Shown here in pieces: positions 55,960 to 64,000 of a stretch of 64,000 bases of DNA. Numbering within the stretch: the first letter of the stretch is position 1; each line of letters begins with the position of its first letter. Location of the stretch: NCBI GenBank assembly GCA_037349315.1, contig JBAIAC010000010.1:32280001-32344000 (forward strand), given 5' to 3'. Both the position numbers and the translations under genes were made by a program. Origin of the DNA: Chelydra serpentina. Lineage: Eukaryota; Chordata; Testudines; Chelydridae. The notes beneath the pieces were generated by a model. It did no database searches and was not told where the DNA came from. It worked only from the letters and a program-made list of their open reading frames with translations.

Positions 55960-56780
55960 TAAGTGCCCACGAAGACAGAGGGATCGGAAGGGTGGGTCTA
56001 CAAAGATTTGAAGGATGTAAATATCAAAGATGGAGAGGAATTATATAGGATAATACATTAATACATAAATGATATATGAAGATTTTACAGATGTTGGCAC
56101 TGCAAATATCTGTAAAGTGACTGCATTTTACCGAACACTTGTATTTTACACAAATGCTTTTGACAGGGGTCCAGGATTTTTTGAAAACTAGGAAAAGGGC
56201 TCGTTTGATTCACAAAACTTGACAGTATGATCACAATGCTTTTGCATCTGGGAATAAAATTTTCCACCACCTACTGTTCCTTCTTTTTGGAAGGATTAGT
56301 AGTAGCAAAAGTCCAGCTCTTTATTCAGAGCTACTGGAATTTTTCTAAACCTATTCTGCACATCGCTAGTCTTAACCCACTTGTCTTTCAATGGAAGGCC
56401 AAGGACAAAAGAAGTTTCTGTAGCCCTGATGAGTTATAGTAGACAGGTGCACTTGGCAGAGTTTGTAAAATCTGTTCCACAGTGTTATGTATGCAAAAGG
56501 AATTTAGAAAATTAATTATAAATAAACTTTTGGTATATAATATGTCAGTTATATTTTCAGAAGTAAGCTTCAGCATGTATAACTGGCTTTTTGAAACCCA
56601 CATTGATTTACCTCTTCACAGCAGTGGGAAGACTATACAAGGTTTTAATCAACAATCCCTTTAAATGAATAAAACATTGCAACATACTTGCTATATTTGG
56701 TACCAGTGGGCAAATTCATTTCTAGTTTCCCATTAAGTTGTCCAATACTCCTTTTCTAAGAAAATTAGAATAGCGGCACA
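55960..56780. other. No gene recognised
   Basis: AT-rich with short frames only. Confidence 0.4.
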
Positions 56781-56784
56781 GGCC

Positions 56785-58165
56785 GCTATTCCTTGCCTTC
56801 ATAGACCTGACCAAAGCTTTCGACCTTGTGAACAGAGATGGGCTGTTCAAGATCCTGGTAAAGGTTGGCTGCCCACCGAAGCTGCTGAGCGTGATCCAGT
56901 CTTTTCACGACAATATGAAAGGTACAGTACTGTATGATGGCTCGTCCTCCGATGCCTTCGACATCCACAGTGGAGTAAAACAAGGCTGCGTTCTCGCTCC
57001 CACACTCTTCGGCATCTTCTTTGCAGCATTGCTGAAACATGCCTTTGGAAATTCCACAGAGGGAGTCTATCTCCACACCCGGTCTGACGGGAGACTTTTC
57101 AATCTGGCTCGACTAAAGGCCAAAAGCAAGGTACAGGAGGCAACAATCAGAGACATGCTGCTTGCAGACGACGCTGCCCTGGCCACCCACACAGAAACCG
57201 ATCTCCAGCATCTGATTGACCGCTTTTCCAGAGCTTGCGAAGAGTTCGGGTTGACAATCAGTCTTCAGAAGACCAAAGTTATGGCCCAGGATGCAGAACA
57301 TCCAAGGATTGCCATCAATGACTATGTGCTAGAGATGGTCAGTCAGTTCACCTACCTTGGATCTACCATCACAGACAACCTCTCACTGGACCCTGAGATC
57401 AACCGTAGAATCGGCAAGGCCTTCACGATTTTGGCCAGAATGTCAGAGAGTATGGAACAACAACATGCTGACCATCAACACAAAGGTCGCTGTGTACCGT
57501 GCATGTGTGTTAAACACTCTTCTCTACGCCAGCGAAACTTGGACCCTCTACGCTTCGCAAGAAAAGAGACTGAACACCTTCCACATGCGCTGCCTCCGTT
57601 GCATACTCGGGATCACTTGGAGTGATCGAATAACGAACAACAAGGTGCTGGAACATGCCAAGATCTCCAGCATGTTCACTCTCCTCCGTCAATGCCGCCT
57701 CAGATGGCTTGGCCATCTAAGTTGCATGGAAGATGGACGGATCCCCAAAGACCTGTTGTATGCCGAACTTGCCTCCGGAAACAGAGCTACAGGACGGCCC
57801 CACCTTCGCTTCAAGGATGTTTGTAAGAGGGACCTGAAGACTGTTCAAATCGACATCAACAGCTGGGAAGAGCTCGCCCAGGACAGATGCAGATGGAGAC
57901 ACGCTCTGACCACTGGATTGAAAACTGGTGAAGACAAGCTGCGGCAGCTTGCCGAGGAAAAGCGGGTTCAACAAAAAAGGAAGCAGCGGCTCCAACCCAC
58001 AGCTGACACCGCCTTCAACTGCAGCAAATGCAGTCGAGACTGCCATTCTCATGTGGGGCTCTACAGCCACAACAGACGCTGCACAACCATCAACTAAACA
58101 TTCCCCATGGGCGCATATCCATCGTCTCTCGAGACTAACGGATGCCAACAACAACAACAAGGTTT
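56785..58165 (+). mobile_element. 5'-truncated non-CR1 LINE with RT and C-terminal zinc finger
   Basis: ORF2 remains from within the RT domain. Block A is AFIDLTKAFDLVNRDGLF-like, then SGVKQGCVLAPTLFGIFF and the catalytic LADDAAL (about 57165). After RT: TYLGSTITDN, YASETWTLY, the RCLRCILGITW region, RWLGHLSCMEDGRIPKDLLY, RATGRPHLRFKDVCKRDL, then a C-terminal CCHH finger (C-x2-C-x11-H-x4-C-like, FNCSKCSRDCHSHVGLYSH). The stop is at 58095-58097. One frameshift lies near 57448 (two bases apparently lost). The 3' UTR is only about 60 bp and ends in (CAA)n. This organisation and sequence differ from CR1; similar proteins are frequent in invertebrates. The clade is uncertain (RTE-like is one option). 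CpG content is high, suggesting a young insertion. Confidence 0.8.
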
Positions 58166-58635
58166 TATAGATGAATAATTTGTTTGTAGGATCCTAAGAG
58201 GTCTGGACAGCAAAAGAATGCTGCACACCTCTTTCCTTCCATCAGCGGTCCCTGGACTTGGCCCGCCCATAATGATTTTATGACTTTGATCTTGTTTTTT
58301 TGTGCTTAGTTTGGATTTAATCAATAGCAGGGGCGCTGGAACAATTTGTAAAGTGCAGGTGCTGAGAGCCCTTCAACCAAACAGTAAACCCTGTATATGA
58401 TGGAAACCACTTCCTGCCAGGGGGTGCAGCAGCATCCCCACCACCCCTACTTCCCGCACGTGTGATCAACTGGTATCTTGCTTAGTGCTGCTCTGCAAAG
58501 GTTTGATTCAGTCCCCCACCCCCCGGCTTATGGGACGAGTCATTGAAATAAGGGATGGTCGGTCCAGGGATGGTTCCTTAAAATTAGGGATGCTTAAAAC
58601 GGGTCACCAACCACCGCGGACCGCACAGCTCAGCC
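58166..58635. other. No gene recognised; upstream flank of REPS1 promoter
   Basis: Composition rises from AT-rich to CpG-rich. No features are named. Confidence 0.45.
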
Positions 58636-58639
58636 GCCG

Positions 58640-59640
58640 CTCAACGCGCCTGACCTGCCTCTTGACCTGGGAGGCACCGAGGATCCCCCCAGGCACCGGG
58701 GCAGGCACCAAGCTTCAGCCCGCCACGCCGGCAGGGGGCGCTGCAGGCGCCGCAGTCCTGCCGCCTCCGGCACACGAAGGGTGCGGGCCTGGCCTCACAT
58801 CCGGGTATGGGGGAGGGGCGCGTTTTGCTCAGCAGCCTCCTTCCTCCCCACCTTCCCCCCAGTCTCCGGGGCTCAGTAAATGGCGGCGGCTTCGCTGGGG
58901 GGGAGGAGAAGAAGGCGGGGCCGAGGCCGAGAAACTTTATAGCCACGCCCACCCCGCGGGCCCCGCGCTTCCGGTGCGGCCCCCACGGCGCGAGCGCAGC
59001 GGCCGGGCCTCGCAGGGACAGCGGCGCGCGCGGGGCCCGAGAGGAAGCGGCTCGCGGCATTCACCTCCCTCTTCCCCCGCCCTCCCCTGCCGGGCGGCGG
59101 TTGCCCGGCGGGCGGCGCGATGGAGGGCCTGACGCTGAGCGAGGCGGAGCAGCGCTATTACTGCGACCTCTTCGCCTACTGCGACACCGAGAGCACCAAG
59201 AAGGTGGCGCCCAACGGGCGGGTGCTGGAGCTGTTCCGCGCCGCGCAGCTGCCCAGCGAGGTGGTCCTGCAGGTACCGGCCGCTGCCCGCCCCCCACCCG
59301 CGGGCTGGCACCGCCTCCCCCCGGACCGCCGCCCTTTGCCCCCGCTGCGCGGGGCGGGGATCCTCCCCCGGCCCCTCCCGCCTCCGGGCGCTGAGCAGCC
59401 CCCAGCCGCCCCCCCCCCCCTCCGGGTGCAGGGCGGATTCTGCCTCCCCCGAGCGCCCCGTCATCCTTCCCGGGGGCGCCTGGCACCGCCCTGTGGCGGT
59501 CGCTGCTGCTGCCCTGAAAGCACCGGGGGGGGGCTTCCCTCAAGGGCTGCCCCCGCCCCGCGTGCTGGGCATCTCCCTGCATCGCCCCGAGCCTGGGCTG
59601 CCCCTGCAGCCAGGGGCACGCCCCGGGGTTAACGTTGCAG
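58640..59640 (+). promoter_or_regulatory. REPS1: CpG island and probable REPS1 promoter
   Basis: One kilobase of dense CpG surrounds REPS1 exon 1. A YY1-like site (AAATGGCGGC, 58878-58887) and an ETS/GABP-like site (CTTCCGG, 58968-58974) lie 240 and 150 bp before the ATG; both are common near start sites of TATA-less housekeeping promoters. No TATA box is evident, so the start site is not fixed. Long frames in several phases on both strands are compositional. Confidence 0.7.
59120..59272 (+). CDS. REPS1: REPS1 coding exon 1 (RalBP1-associated Eps domain protein 1, N-terminus)
   Basis: The ATG at 59120 sits in a good context (GCGATGG). The 51 codons start [18 protein letters not shown] and continue through [20 protein letters not shown] and end VVLQ. 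This is the start of the first Eps15-homology (EH) domain of REPS1, an adaptor that binds RALBP1 and joins Ral signalling to clathrin-mediated receptor endocytosis. The exon ends in phase 0 at CTGCAG before GTACCG, a usable donor. Compared with REPS2 it lacks the long Ala/Gly-rich leader, which favours REPS1. The frame reading on to 59632 is intronic. Further exons lie beyond the window. A minus-strand neighbour (ABRACL) fits the known gene order. Confidence 0.95.
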
Positions 59641-59999
59641 GCTGGGGGTGGGGGATGTGACCTGCCCGAGGGCAGTCGCCGTGCTCCCGAGATGCGATGT
59701 GCAACGGCAGCTTCAGCGCCATCGACTCGTGCTGTGCTCGGGCTTGTGCCCGTGCGGTGCTGGGAACCGGGTAATTCTGCGTGTTGTCGTGGGATCGTGC
59801 TGTTAGTATGGGGTTAATATATATTTCAGAGGTCTCGATTAGCTAGGTTGGGGAGGCTCCGTTGCTGAGCTCCTGGGGTAACATTGGCCGCTGGCAGGGA
59901 AGTATGTCACTTTCAAAAGCTTTACAGTGAGGTCCACCCAAAGCATGAGCACTCCAGCAGTGCTGGGAAGTACTAGGAAACAGGAAATCTGTATTTTAT

Positions 60000-60130
60000 T
60001 CCTGATGAAGCTACTGACTCTGTGACCTCGTTCACATAATTAAATAACTCTATGCTTGTTTCCTAATTTTCAAAAATAGAGCACCTGCATATCTTTGTAA
60101 AGTGCACTGACATCTACTAGTGAAAAATGC
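60000..60130 (+). mobile_element. MIR-like SINE relic
   Basis: CTGACTCTGTGACCTCG, TTTCCTAATTTTCAAAAATAG and TTTGTAAAGTGCACTGACATC, CTACTAGTGAAAAATGC follow the MIR 3' layout. Confidence 0.5.
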
Positions 60131-61174
60131 AATTTTAAAACGATGTAATACTGGCTAGGTTGTGCTCAGGCAGTAGATTCCCACTAACAATGTGTGGAAG
60201 CAAAATTCCAGCACTACTTCTGTGACCAGTGGGAACTGGGACTCATCTGAGAGCTATGTTACAGTTACAAGTAGTGCTACCAGTGTAGCTAAAGGGATAA
60301 TTTAGCATAGTTTGTCTAGCATAGTTCCTAGAAAAGTATCCACAGGGGAACTGGAGTTGTAACAGCTGTGTCATGACTTGTTGCTATCATTGCATCCACC
60401 ATAATGTGTTTCATGGCCTTGGCATTTGTGAAGTTCTTTGAGTTCCCTGAAAGGTGCTTTAAGCAGAGTAAAGTAGTATTTCCAGAAAGCCATACCACCT
60501 CATAGGTTCAATGTTGCCTCAGTGAAGCGTTAGAGTGCATTACTGCAGCCCAAGACCAACAAGGACATTTGTCAACTTTCTGCAACTCAAGAGTGGATGT
60601 AATTTTTAGACACACAAAAGCAAGTGGCTAGATGAGGTGAAAGGAGTTTAAAATGAACCGGATCATGTGCTCCAGCTCAGTAGAAGAGGGTGATAAGTTG
60701 TGGGTGGTGTAAAAATTGTGAAGACTAAATGCCAAAATTAATTTGAATTGCTAGGAAATCTGGTTGTCTGATTATTTATCGATTTGATGTCCTTATCTTT
60801 CATTTATGTAGACACTGTTTAAATCTCTAAAAGAAAACTTTTAAAAATATTTTATGAATGAGACCTTGAGGGCCACCCACTATAAGTATTTGTGTTCTGA
60901 ATTACAGATTCCCACATTCCTTAAACTCATCATATGAACAAAATTGGATATGTTTCATTTTGTTTAGTGTCTCTTCCATGTAGTGTATATATAAAATAGT
61001 ACAGGGCTAGCACTCTTTGTGTAATAGCTTAATGGAGTAGTGTAGTCTTGTGCTTTGTACAGAAGTGGTTACAGGTTCAAATTCTAGCCTATCTCAAAAG
61101 AGGTGAATATTCTCTTGCAGAGTAATGTGTGTTGGGAGAGAGAAATGTGAACTACTTGTATATCTTACACAGTT

Positions 61175-61945
61175 TGTAAATGAATTGGATCAACTCAAGA
61201 AAGGGAACCTGGGTGTCATTGTAGACCGCTCAATGAAGATGTCTTATCAATAGGCAGCTGCAGTTATGAACCAAGCAATGTTAGGGTGCATAAGGAAAGA
61301 GATGATGAATAATATGAAAGATGTCAAATGCCCTTCTAAATCAATAATGTGGCTTCATCTGGAATGCTGTGTGCAGTACTGGTCACCCTGTCTCAAAAAT
61401 ATTGAAGAACTAGGGGAAGTTCAGAAAAGAGCAATGAATGATCAAGGGCATGGAAAAAAATGTCATATGAAGATTGAAAAGACCAGGGTTTAGTTTAGAA
61501 AAGTATATAAAATAAAGAATGGGAACATCTATTCTCATTTCATAATCCAAGAAGAGAACATTCAAAACCAAAGGTAAATTTGGTCACACCACATTTAACT
61601 CAACTGTGGAACTCAATGCCACGGGAAGTGATTGAGGCAAAGAACTTAATGAGATTGAAGAAAAGCAAATAGACGTTTGTATGGATCTCAAGAATAAGCA
61701 GTGTTAACATAACACAAATTTGTGGAAAGGTTATTGAACCTCATTCTTCAGGATACAAATCAGTCTGTAGCTATAGAAGATCAGGACGAGACCTACTGTG
61801 GGTGGCAGATTATCCCACATCTGCCTACTGTGGGGTTTTTCCACTTTCCTCTGAGGCACCTGGTGCTGAACACTGAAGGAGACAGTAGAATAGATTAGGT
61901 GGACCTCAGGCCTGATCCAATAGGACAATTCCCATGTTCCTATAG
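61175..61945 (+). mobile_element. Old CR1/L3-like LINE relic
   Basis: Encodes the CR1-superfamily C-terminal blocks in decayed form: GNLGVIVDRSMKMSYQ, then WLHLECCVQYWSPCLKN, a VQKRAM block, and LWNSMPREVIEAKNL-like residues with stops. The 3' end (GACCTCAGGCCTGATCCAATAGGACAATTCCCATGTTCC) matches the L3/CR1 tail. It is much more diverged than the copies at 38 and 53 kb. Confidence 0.7.
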
Positions 61946-61949
61946 AATG

Positions 61950-63815
61950 TAACATTTAGAACCAAACAACCAAAATGTGAGTACATTTTATAGATTTTGA
62001 GTTTATTTAGCCCAGTCAAATTGCCCCAAATTTAAGAATACTGGGTCTATGTATACATGTGGATTTCCATTATAATCTTTTCTCTTCATGGGTTCTTAAT
62101 CCGAGGCAGTAGAAATCTTAAGGCATCTTTGTTAAAATCGGTACAGGCTTGATTAAAAATCAGAATCTGACTTTGTGGGAATTTTTGTTTCGCTTGTGTC
62201 CTTCCTTGGACCTACAAGTTATTCGTTGTGCCACAAGCCTGATGGTTGGGAGCAAGGCTCACACAATCTTCTATGAGGAGCTACACATTTCTGTTGGATT
62301 TTATTCTACAACAGAGAAGGCTAATGCACAGCTGTGATGCACCCCAAAAAAACTCACTTCTGCTGCTAAACATCACCCCTCAATTTATGTATTAAATAAA
62401 TCAAGGAAATCAATATACAAAAATGTTTGTAGCGAAGCAGTTACAGTTGCTACACACACATGCTTGACAAACCCTTAAGAGCAAGAAAATGAAAAGATGA
62501 GCCACCTAATGGTGTAACCCTTTATTCCTCCACCCACAAAAACACACAGCCTACCATTACCACAACTGAGAGACCATGCACCACAACCTTAACTCTGCTA
62601 ATGTCAGCCTTTTTATTAATCCGTTTAACTGCCATTCTGCAGGCAGTTCTTTACTAAACTATTATTGGGACAAAAAATAATCTGGTTAAAGGGTGTGCAC
62701 AGAAGTGCAAATGGGGGAAAGGTGTGAGAGCCTCAGCTGTTTCATAATTAAGTCTTTTGTGTATTTTTAAATTGGGATTCAGAGTCAAGCAGTTGACATT
62801 GAGTAGTTGATACCTTTCCAGGCCCATCTGCATGTAAATAGTGTTCAAAATGCAGCAGTTCATTGTTTGGGGCACACAGCAGAGAGGCCACACATGTTTT
62901 CCCTATGCACTGTCCGTGTACTGTGAAGAACTACTCTCTGGTAGCAGAGAGGATTCGTTTGTGGACAGACCAAGGGAGGGCACAGAATGGATAACTTGAC
63001 CATGAACTACTTGTACCAAGGAGTACCAAAACCCAGACTGGCTTTACCATTGCAGTCCTAGTGACTGTACCAGTTGGAGACCATGAGACCTTTCCCTGCA
63101 CAGTGTGCTTTTTGAAAGTGAACTCCTTGATTTGGCGTGGATGAGGATTTTGCCACTTTTTTAGTCAATCTGCAATTTTAATTAGACAATGCCATATTTG
63201 CTTTCATTTGAAAACTTAGTTTGAAACCATAAGAACTAGAAATAATTTTCTAAATTGATGATTTAAACTCAATATATTAGATACCAAAAAATTATGGAGA
63301 CTCCCTGCATCCATTGATTGTGCAGAAATGTTATGGATATGTAATTTCTGTACTCAAACTTTCTCAATCACAATTGCCTTTTAAAACAAATGATTTTTTT
63401 CTTCAAATTAAAGGTTTCAATCTAACAAAGACTCTAAACATCAAAAATGAAGTGCAGAAGAAAAACCTATTAATCAGAGTTAATATTTGGTATTTTCACT
63501 TAGTTTGGATAAATCAGGCTATATTTTAAAACCTGTTTAGAATAGATAGGGTAGTAAACTGGCATTGAAATATCAAGTGAAGTCCTGCTTTTTTTTAAAA
63601 AAAAATCTTTTAAAAACTAGAAATGGCCAAAGGCTTCTTTTTTTTTTCCCTTCTCCAAACTAACAATAGATAAAACATTGTTTGCAAATGAGTGATGAGG
63701 CCCCGCCCCCAGAGGGAGGGGCAGGATAGGTAGATCAACTGAGAAGGGTGACACATGCTAATTTTCAGAATAAAAGTACCCCAATGAATTAAATTGAAAA
63801 AGTACAGAAGCACGT
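61950..63815. other. No gene recognised
   Basis: AT-rich intronic sequence with short frames only. Confidence 0.45.
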
Positions 63816-63819
63816 GTAA

Positions 63820-63837
63820 GGGGGGGGGGGGGGGGGG
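63820..63837. repeat. Poly-G tract, 18 G
   Basis: Uninterrupted run of G on the plus strand; the length may be unreliable in assembly. Confidence 0.9.
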
Positions 63838-64000
63838 CTAAAACGCCTGTGTAATAAATTAGAACATGAAATAGGAGAATTTTCTCAAAAGTAATTTAAA
63901 ATCAGTTCTTGGTGAATCTCATTAGTCTAGTATTGAAATTATTCATTAAATTAGGCCTCCATGAGTTTCCCTTTTCTTACTATTGCATTGGTTTAGGGCT

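Larger units (their letters stand above)
59273..64000 (+). other. REPS1: REPS1 intron 1 (partial)
   Basis: From the GT donor at 59273 to the window end. I looked for the second EH-domain exon (ELCGATRLGYFG-type residues) and did not find it. The intron contains a MIR relic, an L3/CR1-like relic and a poly-G tract; the rest shows nothing. Confidence 0.85.

Noticed and set aside
58485..59632. Frames of 139-215 codons overlapping REPS1 exon 1
   Set aside because: CpG-island composition. Only the REPS1 frame up to the splice donor matches a protein family.
62149..62337. REPS1 exon 2
   Set aside because: The frame lacks the expected EH-domain residues and proper splice sites.
1..64000. CRISPR array, bacterial operon or phage-type defence system
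   Set aside because: All structure is vertebrate: spliced genes, CR1, SINEs and DNA transposons; the tandem repeats lack CRISPR-like unique spacers.

Overview
This window is nuclear DNA of a vertebrate, most probably a cryptodiran turtle. The evidence is intron-split vertebrate genes with GT/AG splice sites and CpG-island promoters, several CR1 LINEs, two copies of a tRNA-derived SINE whose 3' tail matches the CR1 3' end (the turtle-type Pol III SINE), Penelope-like retroelements, and many hAT and PIF/Harbinger-like MITEs. There are no bacterial operons, CRISPR arrays or phage genes. Almost all long open frames here are either transposon relics or chance frames in GC-rich DNA.

Two host genes are supported, arranged head to head. 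ABRACL (costars-family protein) is on the minus strand. Its two coding exons lie at 20820-20880 and 18346-18530 and give an 81-residue protein, with a 3' UTR ending near 17985. Its likely non-coding first exon and promoter lie in a CpG island at about 29.4-30.4 kb. REPS1 starts on the plus strand at 59120. Only exon 1 (51 codons, to 59272) is in the window; it lies in a CpG island at 58.6-59.6 kb, and the rest of the window is intron 1. This divergent ABRACL-REPS1 pairing is the vertebrate gene order known from human chromosome 6q24.

Layout: 1-18 kb is the region downstream of ABRACL, holding repeats (a GC-rich minisatellite element, nested MITEs, a Penelope-like element with inverted ends at 8.6-9.3 kb, a CR1 3' end at 11-11.8 kb). 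18-30 kb is ABRACL, its introns containing an old CR1 with a hAT inserted, two Harbinger-like MITEs and a local repeat family near 26-28 kb. 30-58.6 kb is the intergenic region between the two promoters, filled with CR1 copies at 38-39.8 and 53-56 kb, a different LINE at 56.8-58.2 kb, hAT elements with perfect 8-bp target-site duplications at 32.5 and 49.3 kb, a Harbinger-like element with a broken Myb/SANT-like gene at 51.5-52.5 kb, an unrecognised decayed coding-like stretch at 44.4-45.5 kb, and minisatellites. 59.3-64 kb is REPS1 intron 1, with an old CR1/L3-like relic.

The most striking structures are (1) a 172-bp perfect, spacer-free palindrome built from two Penelope-like element ends, inserted into a CR1 with a perfect 13-bp target duplication, and (2) a second Penelope-like insertion with inverted termini, an endonuclease-tail relic, a perfect 12-bp target duplication, and hammerhead-ribozyme-like cores in its ends. 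No repeat database could be searched, so family names rest on termini, target duplications, encoded motifs and recognition.
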